From: Gemmatimonadota bacterium
GTDB taxonomy: Bacteria; JAAXHH01
Direction of reading: 5' to 3'
Assembly (NCBI GenBank): GCA_026705925.1
Contig: JAPOZT010000015.1
Coordinates: forward strand, 162,906-226,905
DNA: 64,000 nt
The translations under genes were made by a program, and so were the position numbers. The notes beneath the pieces were generated by a model. The model worked only from the letters and a program-made list of their open reading frames with translations, was not told the origin of the DNA and ran no database searches. Shown piece by piece: positions 55,720-64,000 of the stretch. Position 1 is the stretch's first letter. Every line of letters starts with the position of its first letter.

Positions 55720-56052
55720 TCAAACACGTGCGATTTCTGTTGCCTTGATGCGGTCTCTGGCATGACGGCGTACCCGGGAACGGATTTCCTTACCATTCAT
55801 TACCTGTTCTCTGGATAATTCATAGACTTTCTGAGCGTTCATCCAGAACTCGGGAGTCTGATCGAAATATTCGCCCAAGGCGATGGCGGTCTCAGCCGAC
55901 ACACCGCGCCTTTCGTGTACGATTTCATGAAGCCTCGTGGCCGGAAGGTCAATATCTCGTGCCAGACTGTTGATGGTCAATCCCACATCATTAATCTGTT
56001 CGAGCAAGAGCGCGCCCGGGTGGGTTGTAATTCGTTCTATCGGTACGTTCAT
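55720..56052 (-). CDS. higA: HigA-type antitoxin / XRE regulator without HigB
   Basis: A 110-residue HigA-family protein. ITTHPGALLLEQINDVGLTINSLARDIDLPATRLHEIVHERRGVS is the helix-turn-helix, and YFDQTPEFWMNAQKVYEL is the HigA/VapI signature. The ATG at 56052 (MNVPIERI) fits the family; an in-frame ATG at 56070 is less likely. A HigB toxin gene normally lies directly upstream, but the 114 bases there contain no such frame and I could not recognise a remnant. It may therefore be a solitary regulator. A lower-GC spot. Confidence 0.85.
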   Translation of the reverse strand: MNVPIERITTHPGALLLEQINDVGLTINSLARDIDLPATRLHEIVHERRGVSAETAIALGEYFDQTPEFWMNAQKVYELSREQVMNGKEIRSRVRRHARDRIKATEIARV

Positions 56053-56166
56053 ACCAGATTTCCTTCTCATTCCTAAGTGTTGTTCAATTCCCTGTCCGAG
56101 GTATCTCCATCTCCGACCTCGGTATGTCGTAACAAACGTGAAAATCGAAAGCGACGCTATCGATTT

Positions 56167-57000
56167 TCACACTTTCGTCGCCCACGCCCCAATATGTGGC
56201 GGAATAACCACGGGACGCTTCGCCGCGACGATTTCCTCCCGGACCCGCCGGGGAATTGTGTCAATGTCCACCTCTTCGGCGGTTGCTATCCCGTAGTGTT
56301 CCAGGAGTGGTACGACGCTACGGAAAGAATTCGCGACATACGAATACCCCGGCCAGTCCGCGGATCCGCCGAGTAGCATGCCGGCGTCCAGGGTCGGTTC
56401 GGGCAGGCCGGCCTCGATAAACACCCGGTGAAGGTCCAGTCCCATATTCGGGTTCGCCCCGGATCGCTCGAACACCTCCACGATCCAGTCAACCAGCTGG
56501 CGCATGAGCGGAGTGTCCTCGCTCGCGTACGACCGGGTCATCGTGAAATCGATTTCCTGGAAGACGACCAGGCTGCGGGGACGCAACCGGGTTACGAGTT
56601 GTTTGAGTGTGGCTACGGGATCGGGCAGGTACATGAGCACCAGCCTGCCAATCAGGGCGTCGAAATCGCCACCCGTGTCCAGGGTGTGCACGTCCCCGGC
56701 AAGGAACTTCACGTTTCGGTGCCCCGCCTGCCGGACTCGGTCCCGGGCGGTCTCCAGGATCTCCGGATTCATGTCCACGCCCACGACTTCCCCTTCGGGA
56801 CCTACGAGCTCCGCCGCCACCAGGGCTACGTCGCCCGCGCCGCTTCCGATGTCGAGGACCCGCATGCCCCGAGCAAGGCCGGCCGACTTCAGAAACCGCT
56901 CCGTGATTGGTCTGAGTAGCCGGGACTGCTCGATCAGGCGTTCCGTCTCTTCGTCGCTGCGTCCCATTGTATATTGCCGATCGCGGTCTTGATCCGTCAT
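56167..57000 (-). CDS. SAM-dependent methyltransferase
   Basis: A 277-residue class I methyltransferase. MRVLDIGSGAGDVALVAAE (motif I), EVVGVDMNPEIL (acidic loop), FDALIGRLVLMYLPDP (motif post-II) and VVFQEIDF are visible. Resembles UbiE/arsenite-type small-molecule methyltransferases. The ATG at 57000 (MTDQDRDRQYTMG) has AAAGGAG upstream and is preferred to 57036. Substrate unknown; stands alone. The 199 bases up to 57199 contain AT-rich sequence with no clear feature. Confidence 0.85.
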   Translation of the reverse strand: MTDQDRDRQYTMGRSDEETERLIEQSRLLRPITERFLKSAGLARGMRVLDIGSGAGDVALVAAELVGPEGEVVGVDMNPEILETARDRVRQAGHRNVKFLAGDVHTLDTGGDFDALIGRLVLMYLPDPVATLKQLVTRLRPRSLVVFQEIDFTMTRSYASEDTPLMRQLVDWIVEVFERSGANPNMGLDLHRVFIEAGLPEPTLDAGMLLGGSADWPGYSYVANSFRSVVPLLEHYGIATAEEVDIDTIPRRVREEIVAAKRPVVIPPHIGAWATKV

Positions 57001-57199
57001 TTCTGAGAATTCTCCTTTCCATTCTTCTACTTGCACTTACATACGCTGGTTTGGACTCGTCCGCTCGCAAATCGTTCAAATTGTAAACTATAACGCCCTC
57101 CGTCAACGCCTTTGGGTAGTGCTTACCGTTCACGTTCCGTTCACGTTCCGTATAAATCCGGAGAAAAACTGTTCGGCCACATCTACGCCTACTCCACCT

Positions 57200-58024
57200 C
57201 TACTCCTTCACCGCCCCCAACGTGATCCCCTGCACAAACTCCCGCTGCATCGCGAGGAACAGGGCCATGATGGGCAGGATGGAAAGCAGTGTCCCGGCCA
57301 TGAGCATGCCGTATTCCTGCCGGTAGACGCCTACCAGGCTGGCCAGGCCGAGGGGCAGGGTGTACTTGGCGGCGTCCCGCAGCACGATCATGGGCCAGAG
57401 AAACTCGTTCCAGGCTCCCAGGAACCCGAAGATGCTCAGAGCGCCCATGGCCGGCTTCACGGCCGGGATGATGACGCGCCAGTAGATACCGAATTCGGAG
57501 GTGCCGTCGATCCGCGCCGCATCGAGCAGGTCCGAGGGCACGCCGAGGATGAACTGCCGCATAAGGAACACGCCGAAACCACTGGACGCCAGGTAGGGCA
57601 GGATCACGCCCTGGTAGGTGTCTAGCCACCCGAATTTGTACAACAGGGTGAACAGAGGGACCAGCACCAGGTGAAAGGGGATCATCATGGAGGCGAGGAC
57701 GATGGCGAAGAGGATCCCGCGGCCCTTGAACGAATACTTGGCGAAGGCGAATCCGCCCATGGTGGCGATGGCGAGGAGCAGCAGTGTGTGGGAGGTGGCC
57801 AGGAAGGTGCTGTTGACGACATACTGGACGATCGGCATTTCCTGGAACAGCCGTGTGAAGTTCTCGAGGGTGGGGTCCTGGGGCAGAAAGGTGGGCGGGT
57901 AGGAGAAGATCTCGCCCGACGGCTTGAAGGAAGCCGATACCACCCAGAACAGCGGCGTCAGGACCAGGACGGTCAGCAGGATCAGGAGCACATAGGTGAT
58001 CGTGGTGCGAACAGGGTTTCTCAT
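57200..58024 (-). CDS. Sugar ABC transporter permease, MalG type
   Basis: A 274-residue inner-membrane permease with six helices. The EAA loop is present as DAARIDGTSEFGIYWRVIIPAVKPAMGAL. The start TITYVLLILLTVLVLTPLFWVVSASFK is typical of MalG/UgpE components. Partner of the upstream MalF-type gene (four bases away). No ATPase gene is in the cluster; a shared MsmK/UgpC-type ATPase encoded elsewhere is expected. Confidence 0.92.
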   Translation of the reverse strand: MRNPVRTTITYVLLILLTVLVLTPLFWVVSASFKPSGEIFSYPPTFLPQDPTLENFTRLFQEMPIVQYVVNSTFLATSHTLLLLAIATMGGFAFAKYSFKGRGILFAIVLASMMIPFHLVLVPLFTLLYKFGWLDTYQGVILPYLASSGFGVFLMRQFILGVPSDLLDAARIDGTSEFGIYWRVIIPAVKPAMGALSIFGFLGAWNEFLWPMIVLRDAAKYTLPLGLASLVGVYRQEYGMLMAGTLLSILPIMALFLAMQREFVQGITLGAVKE

Positions 58025-58028
58025 GAGG

Positions 58029-58880
58029 TCAGTTTTCCCTGAATACGCCGAAGAACCGGACCTGGATGATGGAAATCACCCCGATGATCACGGCCAAGGC
58101 CCAGCCGATGGTCGCTGCGTAGCCGAGGTTGATGAACTCGAATCCGTGCTTGTACAGGTACATCACCATGGTCATGCTCGCATTGCCGGGGCCGCCCTCC
58201 GTGAGCACGTAGGGCAGGTCGAAGAGTTGGAACGAACCGATCATGGAGGTGATCACCACGAAGGCGATCACGGGCTTGAGGGCAGGGATCGTCACGTGCA
58301 CGAAGCTCTGCCAGGGGCCCGCGCCGTCCACCGCCGCCGCCTCGTAGAGTTCCTGCCGGATGCTCTGAAGTCCGGCGAGGAAGTAGACCATGTTGAATCC
58401 CGCCCACCGCCATACGCCGGCCAGCACGAGGGCCGGCATGACCAGGTCGGGGTCCTGCAGCCACGGGATTTCGGAACCGAGGACCCGGTTCACCAGGCCG
58501 TAGCGCCGGTCGTACAGCAGGTAGAAGATCACGGCGATGAACACGCCGGAGATCAGCACCGGCGAGAAGAAGGAAAGGCGGAACAGGTTCCGGCCCTTCA
58601 GGCGGGCGTTGCTGAGGAGCAGGGCGAGGGCCAGGGCCACGGGCAGTTGCAGGAGCAGGCTGCCCGCGGCGAAATAGGCCGTGTTCCAGAGGGCGGTCCA
58701 GAAGAGTGGGTCGGCGATCAGCCGCTCGATGTTCTCCAGGCCCACGAAGGTCTGGTTGCGCATGCCCCGGACACTGTACGTACTGAGCCGGATCGAATCG
58801 AACAGGGGGTAGACCATGAAGACCCCGAAAAGCGCGAAGAATGGGGCCAGGAAGAAGTAGGGAGCGTACCGGGGCTTCAT
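58029..58880 (-). CDS. Sugar ABC transporter permease, MalF type
   Basis: A 283-residue permease with six helices. The start YAPYFFLAPFFALFGVFMVYPLFDSIRLS and the EAA loop EAAAVDGAGPWQSFVHVTIPALKPVIAF are diagnostic. The ATG overlaps the binding-protein stop by four bases. Works with the MalG-type subunit to import a sugar or glycerol-phosphate-like ligand. Confidence 0.92.
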   Translation of the reverse strand: MKPRYAPYFFLAPFFALFGVFMVYPLFDSIRLSTYSVRGMRNQTFVGLENIERLIADPLFWTALWNTAYFAAGSLLLQLPVALALALLLSNARLKGRNLFRLSFFSPVLISGVFIAVIFYLLYDRRYGLVNRVLGSEIPWLQDPDLVMPALVLAGVWRWAGFNMVYFLAGLQSIRQELYEAAAVDGAGPWQSFVHVTIPALKPVIAFVVITSMIGSFQLFDLPYVLTEGGPGNASMTMVMYLYKHGFEFINLGYAATIGWALAVIIGVISIIQVRFFGVFREN

Positions 58881-60241
58881 TCGGTCTCAGTCGATTCGAT
58901 TCGTGGCGACGGCAATCTCAACTCGCCGTCTTCAGTCACGACAGTCGATTCCTGCAACAGCGCGCGGACCTGCTCTGCCAGGTTGGACAGCGCATCGGCG
59001 GGCGTCCGGATTCCATTGGCGGCTTCGTACACGGCCAGCCGCAGCAGATCGTTGGCCTCGGCCCAATAGGGGTTCAGGTGGAATCCGGGGATGTCGGGCG
59101 CCAGTTCCGTCAGGCTTCTGCCCAGGACCTGCCCGTCCAGGTATGTCTCGGACTCCGCATACACCGGGTTGGACCATGCGGACTTGATCGGCGGGATGAT
59201 AAAGGTCTTGCGGTAACGGTTCGCGAGGGCCTCGTCGTCCATGTAGGCGAACTTGGCGAATTCCCAGGCGAGGTCCGGGTTCTCGGCCTGTCTGGTGACC
59301 GCGATCATGGTGCCGCCCCAGGTCGAAGTGCGGCGCTCTCCTTCCCGCCAGGCCGGCAGGGGCATGGCCCGCCATTTCCCTTCCAGTTCCGGGACGAACC
59401 TCCGTACGAAGCTGATGTACCAGTCCGGTGCCAGCACGCCCAGAATAACGCCTTCCTTCATGGCGGCGTAGCTGGCCGGGTCCTGGGAGAATTCGGGGAT
59501 GGCCAGCTGCTTCTCGTTGAGCAGGCTGCAGTAGAATTCCAGGGTGGCAACGGCAATGTCGTTGTCGATGATGATCCCGCCATTCTCATCGAACATGCCG
59601 CCTCCGTTCTGCAGGAGCAATAGCCAGAAATGACCGGGCTTGTGCGCGCTCAGCATGAGCGGGTAGCGGTCGGGCCGACCGTCGCCGTCCTCGTCGCGGG
59701 CGAGGGGTCTCGTCTCACGGACGAAATCGTCCCAGGTTTCGATGGATGCCGGATTGATTCCCGCGTCCTCGTAGACGTCGTGCCGGTACAGGAGCATGAC
59801 GGGATGGACATCGCGGGGCAGACCGTATACCCGGCCGCCCAGGGACCAGGGCGCGAGGCGGGCCTGGACGAACTCGTCCGAGATCCCTTCGCGCTCGATA
59901 CGGTCGGTCAGGTCCACGAAGCCGATTTCCTCCTTCGTGCCCTTGAAGAACCTGCCGACCGATGAAATCTCGACTTCGGACAGATCGGGTCCGCCGATAC
60001 CGGACAGGAAGGCGGCCAGGAGCTTGTCGTGCAGTTTCGAGATCAGCCGAAGTTCGACCTTGACACCGGGATGGGCCGCCTCGAACGCCGGAATCCTTGC
60101 GCTGAACTCTTCGTAGTGCGTCTGCGCGAAGATCCAGAACTCCAGCGTGTCCGAGCGGTCATCGCCGCGGAACACGATGACGGGAAAGGCCAGTAAGAAG
60201 AGCAGGCCGAAGATCAGGGGCGCCTTGCCGAGGTGATTCAT
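58877..60241 (-). CDS. Sugar ABC transporter substrate-binding protein
   Basis: A 454-residue family 1 binding protein. The N-terminal helix (LIFGLLFLLAFPVIVF) serves as signal or anchor, without a lipobox. LEFWIFAQTHYEEFSARIPAFEAAHPGVKVEL, APWSLGGRVYGLPRDV and DLAWEFAKFAYMDDEALANRY are typical of MalE/UgpB-like proteins. Ligand unknown. Stop overlaps the MalF-type start. Confidence 0.9.
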   Translation of the reverse strand: MNHLGKAPLIFGLLFLLAFPVIVFRGDDRSDTLEFWIFAQTHYEEFSARIPAFEAAHPGVKVELRLISKLHDKLLAAFLSGIGGPDLSEVEISSVGRFFKGTKEEIGFVDLTDRIEREGISDEFVQARLAPWSLGGRVYGLPRDVHPVMLLYRHDVYEDAGINPASIETWDDFVRETRPLARDEDGDGRPDRYPLMLSAHKPGHFWLLLLQNGGGMFDENGGIIIDNDIAVATLEFYCSLLNEKQLAIPEFSQDPASYAAMKEGVILGVLAPDWYISFVRRFVPELEGKWRAMPLPAWREGERRTSTWGGTMIAVTRQAENPDLAWEFAKFAYMDDEALANRYRKTFIIPPIKSAWSNPVYAESETYLDGQVLGRSLTELAPDIPGFHLNPYWAEANDLLRLAVYEAANGIRTPADALSNLAEQVRALLQESTVVTEDGELRLPSPRIESTETE

Positions 60242-60283
60242 AGGTTGCGCCTGGTGCCGATGAACGGGTGGTCGATCATGCGG

Positions 60284-61753
60284 TCAACCATCTCCCATGG
60301 CCTGCCGGATCGGGGTCATCACGGGATCGGTAACCGATTCGGGCGGAGGGGAAGTGAAGAGCGACACCGCGACACCCACGATGGATGTGGCCATGAAACT
60401 CCATGCGACGGGCATGAGGCCCGGGTTTGGCAGCCATTCGTAGAACATGGCGACGAGCACGGCGTTACCGGCGATGATGGCCGTGATGGCGCCCGTAGCC
60501 GTGAACCGTCTCCAGTGCAGGCCGAGCAGCCAGATGGGCGTCAGCGTGACGAAACCGGAGAAGGATAGCTGGGCCAGGGCGAATATGGAGGCCGGACGGA
60601 GGATCACGATGTAGTAGGCGATCCCGCCGAGGATGACGAGGAACAGCCGGCCGAGCACGACCTGCCTGCGCTGGGACAGCCCGTACCACACGTCGCGGGT
60701 GAGCATGGACGACAGGGTCAGCATCTGGGCATCCAGGGTGGACATGACCGCCGCCAGGATGCCGGCCAGGGCGAGTCCCTGGATCAGGGGACCGAAGTGG
60801 CTGCGGATCACCATGGGGAAGACCATGTCGGAATCCCGGCCCACGAAATCCGGGAACTCGATGCGTCCCCACACGCCGTAGAGCGTGGCCACGAGCATCA
60901 GCCCGATCATGATGATGGGATAGTACCGGATGGAGTTCTTCAGCGATTTCACGTCCTTCGCGGCGAATACGCGCACCAGCAGATGGGGAAAGGCGAGGAC
61001 GACCAGTCCCATGGACATGCCCCATACGAACCAGTTACCCGTCGTGAAGGGCGGCGTGTCTTTCGTGACCGTGAGCTCCGGGAACCGCCGGGCGACTTCC
61101 TGCATGACACCCGAGACGCCGCCGAAATCGGCCGCGACGACGAAGATCGATACATAGAGGAACACACCGAAGACGAGGCCCTGGAAGACGTTGGTCCACA
61201 TGGTCGCCCGCATGCCGCCCGTGGTGGTGTAGAGCAGCGTGATGACCAGGATGCCGGCCGCGGCGACTTCGAAGGAAATCGCCTGCTGGGTGAACACGTC
61301 GACGGCCAGTCCCACGCCGGCGACGCCGGTGGACAGGTAGGGCAGCATGAAGACGAAGTACACGACGAAGAGCAGGCGGCCGAGGTTGGGGCTGTCGAGC
61401 CGGCGCGCAAGGAGTTCGGCCGGTGTCACGGCCTTCAGTTTCCGGGACGCGATCCAGGCCGGATAGCCGATGACGTAGTAGGCGACGGGAATGATCAGGG
61501 CCGCCATGGCCGCCGTGTAGCCGAACACCCCGTATCCGTGATGGTAGGCCAGGCCCGAAATACCCATGATCAGGAAGGGCGTGATGTTCGTGCCGAAGAG
61601 GGCCATGAACATGACGAGCGACCGGGCGAGGCGGCCTCCGAGAAAGTAGTCTTCGGCCGTCGGCTGGGACCGGCGGAACGCAGCGGCGCCGATGCCCAGA
61701 ACCACGGTGAAATACACCACCACCACGACGAGAATGGTCGCTTCAGGACTCAT
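60284..61753 (-). CDS. Sodium:solute symporter (SSS family)
   Basis: A 489-residue symporter with about 13 helices. Family marks are AFRRSQPTAEDYFLGGRLARSLVMFMALFGTNITPFLIMG, TTTGGMRATMWTNVFQGLVF (sodium motif) and AGILAAVMSTLDAQMLTLSSM. Resembles the PanF/YodF-like branch. It overlaps the small DUF3311-like gene by 11 bases; these small proteins are commonly partnered with SSS carriers. Substrate not known. Confidence 0.9.
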   Translation of the reverse strand: MSPEATILVVVVVYFTVVLGIGAAAFRRSQPTAEDYFLGGRLARSLVMFMALFGTNITPFLIMGISGLAYHHGYGVFGYTAAMAALIIPVAYYVIGYPAWIASRKLKAVTPAELLARRLDSPNLGRLLFVVYFVFMLPYLSTGVAGVGLAVDVFTQQAISFEVAAAGILVITLLYTTTGGMRATMWTNVFQGLVFGVFLYVSIFVVAADFGGVSGVMQEVARRFPELTVTKDTPPFTTGNWFVWGMSMGLVVLAFPHLLVRVFAAKDVKSLKNSIRYYPIIMIGLMLVATLYGVWGRIEFPDFVGRDSDMVFPMVIRSHFGPLIQGLALAGILAAVMSTLDAQMLTLSSMLTRDVWYGLSQRRQVVLGRLFLVILGGIAYYIVILRPASIFALAQLSFSGFVTLTPIWLLGLHWRRFTATGAITAIIAGNAVLVAMFYEWLPNPGLMPVAWSFMATSIVGVAVSLFTSPPPESVTDPVMTPIRQAMGDG

Positions 61754-61955
61754 CGTAGTCCCGCCAGACGTATCGGGTGAAGTAGAGGACGAATGCGGCG
61801 GCGGCGATTACCCAGACGATGTGGTAGGCCAGGTCTACGGGAAGCCAGCCGAACAGCGGTGGCGGGGAGACGCCGTGGTTGAAGAAATCGACGTGGAGCG
61901 CGGCCAGCACGACCACGAGCACCCAGAATATCCGTCTATGCTGTCTTCGTGTCAT
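61743..61955 (-). CDS. Small two-helix DUF3311-like membrane subunit
   Basis: A 70-residue protein with two membrane helices ([16 protein letters not shown] and [14 protein letters not shown]). It resembles DUF3311/YhdT-like small partners of SSS symporters. It overlaps both neighbours: 20 bases with the AGCS gene and 11 with the SSS gene, so all three are coupled. Probably needed for stability or function of the carrier. Confidence 0.75.
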   Translation of the reverse strand: MTRRQHRRIFWVLVVVLAALHVDFFNHGVSPPPLFGWLPVDLAYHIVWVIAAAAFVLYFTRYVWRDYDES

Positions 61956-63303
61956 GTCTGCCGAAGTATCGCCGGGTTTCCGCGGCGACGATGGGAGATA
62001 GGAAGAGCAGGGCGACCAGGTTGGGGAAGGCCATGAGGCCGTTCATGATGTCGGAGACTCCCCAGACCAGTTCCAGTTCCGATACGGCGCCGAACCCCAC
62101 GAAGAGGCAGAACAGCATGCGATAGGGTAATGCGGAGCGTTCACCGAGCAGGTATACGACCGATTTCTCGCCGTAGTAGCTCCAACCCAGGATCGTCGAG
62201 TAGGCGAACAGCACCAGGCCCACGGCGACCAGGTAACCCCCGAATCCGCCCGGGAGGCCGCTGGTGAAGGCCGCCGCGGTGAGCGGCGCGCCCGTGTCGC
62301 CCGACAGCCAGACACCCGTACCGATAATGGTGAAACCCGTGATCGTGCAGACGACCAGGGTGTCGATGAAGGTCTGGGTCATGGACACCAGGGCCTGGGT
62401 GACCGGATCCTTCGTCTGGGCGGCCGCGGCAGCGATGCCCGCGCTGCCCAGGCCGGATTCGTTGGAGAAGATGCCCCTGGCCACGCCGAACTGGACCGCC
62501 TGACGGACCATCGCGCCCGCGAAGCCTCCGGCGGCCGCGGCGGGCGTGAAGGCGTGGGTGACCACGAGTTCGAAGATGCCCGGGATCGCCGAGGCGTTCA
62601 TCAGGATGGCGGTCAGACCGCCGAGGATGTACAGTACGATCATCGTGGGGACGATCAGGCTGGCCGCCCGGCCGATGCTCTTGATCCCTCCGATCAGGAC
62701 CAGGCCCGTGCCGATCATCAGGACGATACCGGTGATCCAGGGGTCCACGCCGAAGCTGCTCTGGAGCACGTCGGCCATGGAATTCGACTGGGTCATGTTG
62801 CCGATGCCGAAGGCCGCAAGCGCCGCGAACAGCGCGTAGGCGCCACCCATCCACTTCCAGCCCATGGCGTTTGAGATGTAGTACATGGGGCCGCCCTTCA
62901 TGAGCCCCTTCGAATCCGATTCGCGGTACATGACCGACAGGACCGCTTCCGAGTATTTCGTGGCCATGCCCACCAGGCCCGTCATCCACATCCAGAAGAG
63001 CGCGCCGGGTCCGCCGGCCGCAATGGCCGTGGCCACGCCCGCGATATTTCCCGTACCGACGGTGGCCGCCAGCGCGGTCATCAAGGCCTGGAAGTGGCTG
63101 ATATCGCCTTCGGCGCCGGCTTCGCGGCGCCTGAAGAATGCCAGGTAGAGCGCGTGCCACAGGGAGCGGAACTGCACGCCTTTCAACAGGATGGTAAGGT
63201 ACAGTCCCGTGCCGCCCAGCAGCACCAGCAAGGGCACTCCCCATACCAGGGCCTGCACGTTGCCGACGTATTCAAGCAGCGGGTTTTCCATGAGGTCTTC
63301 CAT
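61936..63303 (-). CDS. Alanine/glycine:cation symporter (AGCS family)
   Basis: A 455-residue carrier. [51 protein letters not shown] and [26 protein letters not shown] are AGCS hallmarks; about 11 helices. It imports alanine, glycine or related amino acids with Na+ or H+. First gene of the six-gene transport operon. ATG at 63303 or, in frame, 63288. Confidence 0.93.
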   Translation of the reverse strand: MEDLMENPLLEYVGNVQALVWGVPLLVLLGGTGLYLTILLKGVQFRSLWHALYLAFFRRREAGAEGDISHFQALMTALAATVGTGNIAGVATAIAAGGPGALFWMWMTGLVGMATKYSEAVLSVMYRESDSKGLMKGGPMYYISNAMGWKWMGGAYALFAALAAFGIGNMTQSNSMADVLQSSFGVDPWITGIVLMIGTGLVLIGGIKSIGRAASLIVPTMIVLYILGGLTAILMNASAIPGIFELVVTHAFTPAAAAGGFAGAMVRQAVQFGVARGIFSNESGLGSAGIAAAAAQTKDPVTQALVSMTQTFIDTLVVCTITGFTIIGTGVWLSGDTGAPLTAAAFTSGLPGGFGGYLVAVGLVLFAYSTILGWSYYGEKSVVYLLGERSALPYRMLFCLFVGFGAVSELELVWGVSDIMNGLMAFPNLVALLFLSPIVAAETRRYFGRHDTKTA

Positions 63304-63333
63304 GTAAGGGTGATAGGGTAGACAACGATGGCC

Positions 63334-63363
63334 AACCTAAGAGGCCGTCGGAACGTATGTCAA
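63334..63363 (-). promoter_or_regulatory. Predicted promoter of the six-gene transport operon
   Basis: On the minus strand TTGACA (63363-63358) and TAGGTT (63339-63334) are 18 bp apart, only about 24 bases of leader. The -35 box is perfect and the -10 box weak. Confidence 0.45.
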
Positions 63364-63382
63364 GCACTTTCCATTTTGCTGC

Positions 63383-63411
63383 TTGATCTTTAAACGCCCC
63401 GATTTTATAGT
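63383..63411 (+). promoter_or_regulatory. Predicted sigma-70 promoter of the Gfo/Idh/MocA gene
   Basis: TTGATC (63383-63388) and TATAGT (63406-63411) are 17 bp apart, about 85 bases before the start. It is divergent from the transport-operon promoter, with 20 bp between the -35 boxes. Confidence 0.55.
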
Positions 63412-63502
63412 GAACCATCGCCGGTGAAGGTCGGCCAAGACCGGGTCCGGTTTCCGTCTCATCAATCTAGTCAGTACCATACCATCTTAAGGACCGCGCA
63501 AC

Positions 63503-64000
63503 ATGGAAACACTCCGTATCGGCATTGCGGGCGCCGGCGGCATGGGCGGCCACCACGCCCGGTTGCTGTCCGCCCGTGAGGATGTCCGGGTCGTATCTCT
63601 GTTCGATACCGATCCGGTCGCCATGAACCGGATGGAAAAGACCCTGGGGCCGGCCGGGCAGGGATTGAACCACTACGCGTCGCTCGAGTCGATGATCGAC
63701 GCGGAGAGACTGGACGCCATCGTCATCGCGACCCCCCATACCCGCCACGCGGACCAGGTCCGGACCAGCCTGGAGGCGGAGCTGCACGTGCTCGTGGAAA
63801 AACCCATGGCGACGACGACGCGGGACGCCAGGGATTTCATCGAATACTCGGAACGGGCGGACCGGGTGCTTGCCGTCGCCTACCAGCGCCACGGCGAGGG
63901 GAAGTTCATCAAGGCCCGGGAGATGATCGGGGACGGCGCCATCGGCGACGTGCGACTCGTCCACGTCATCATCGCCCAGGACTGCCTGGGGATCTTCAGC
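63503..64000 (+). CDS. Gfo/Idh/MocA-family oxidoreductase (3' part beyond window)
   Basis: The first 166 codons of a dehydrogenase. GIAGAGGMGGHHARLL is the NAD(P)-binding loop, DAIVIATPHTRHADQ and LVEKPMATT (the EKP motif with catalytic Lys) are diagnostic. The ATG at 63503 follows TTAAGGACC. It likely oxidises a sugar or inositol derivative. Divergent from a transport operon that may import its substrate. The frame continues past the right edge. Confidence 0.9.
   Translation, partial: METLRIGIAGAGGMGGHHARLLSAREDVRVVSLFDTDPVAMNRMEKTLGPAGQGLNHYASLESMIDAERLDAIVIATPHTRHADQVRTSLEAELHVLVEKPMATTTRDARDFIEYSERADRVLAVAYQRHGEGKFIKAREMIGDGAIGDVRLVHVIIAQDCLGIFS

Noticed and set aside
56053..56166. Possible HigB toxin or remnant before HigA
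   Set aside because: All three frames were read; stops occur early and no HigB-like motif was recognised.
1..64000. CRISPR arrays, insertion sequences, prophage genes or rRNA
   Set aside because: No regularly spaced repeat arrays, transposase, integrase, phage structural genes or rRNA sequence were found on either strand.

Overview
The window is a gene-dense, high-GC (about 60% or more by eye) stretch of a Gram-negative bacterial chromosome with 53 protein genes, two of them cut by the window edges, and two tRNA genes. There is no phage, insertion sequence or CRISPR array. The primary-type sigma factor is short and lacks region 1.1, as in the FCB group. Phytanoyl-CoA-dioxygenase-like enzymes, an N,N-dimethylformamidase-like protein, DUF4432, DUF6785 and TIM-barrel epimerase-type proteins are abundant. 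Together these suggest an uncultivated FCB-type lineage such as Latescibacterota or a relative. That placement is inference, not proof.

Layout. 1-9.5 kb (all minus strand): a dimethylformamidase-like gene coupled to a PhyH oxygenase, a stand-alone FtsX/MacB-type permease of lower GC, an LLM flavin oxidoreductase, a large DUF6785 membrane protein and a TIM-barrel epimerase. 9.7-14 kb: a BtuF-like binding protein, an ABC exporter with its DUF1854 partner, a PGPGW membrane protein without a normal start codon, and a TPR protein. 14-17.7 kb: a short-chain and a zinc dehydrogenase, tRNA-Arg(CCT), an amidohydrolase and tRNA-Thr(CGT).

17.7-30.2 kb (minus) is the most striking part: yceD-rpmF-fabD-fabG-acpP-fabF-rnc-lipM-PKS, read from one strong promoter. 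The usual plsX and fabH are absent between rpmF and fabD. The last two junctions overlap, so a 2162-residue single-module type I polyketide synthase is the coupled last gene of the primary fatty-acid operon. Its last 14 codons run antisense through tRNA-Thr.

30-37 kb: sucCD, xylulokinase, an RpoD-like sigma factor with its own promoter and terminator, and a peptide-type binding protein. 37-45 kb: an amino-acid permease, a CPBP protease, moaA with a rhodanese-MoeB fusion, a GarR-like reductase, a cytochrome c and ilvD. 45-57 kb: arginase, cupin and a PEP-hydrolase-like gene, divergent from a large glycosidase-like protein paired with a second PhyH; then a barrel protein, an EEP phosphodiesterase, DUF4432, glnS, an orphan HigA and a methyltransferase. 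57-63.3 kb (minus): a compact six-gene transport operon (AGCS symporter, DUF3311-like small protein, SSS symporter, sugar-type ABC binding protein and two permeases, no ATPase). The start of a Gfo/Idh/MocA dehydrogenase closes the window.

Several intergenic regions carry good sigma-70-like promoters (TTGACA-type and TATAAT-type boxes 17-18 bp apart), which helps to define transcription units in an organism without genetics.
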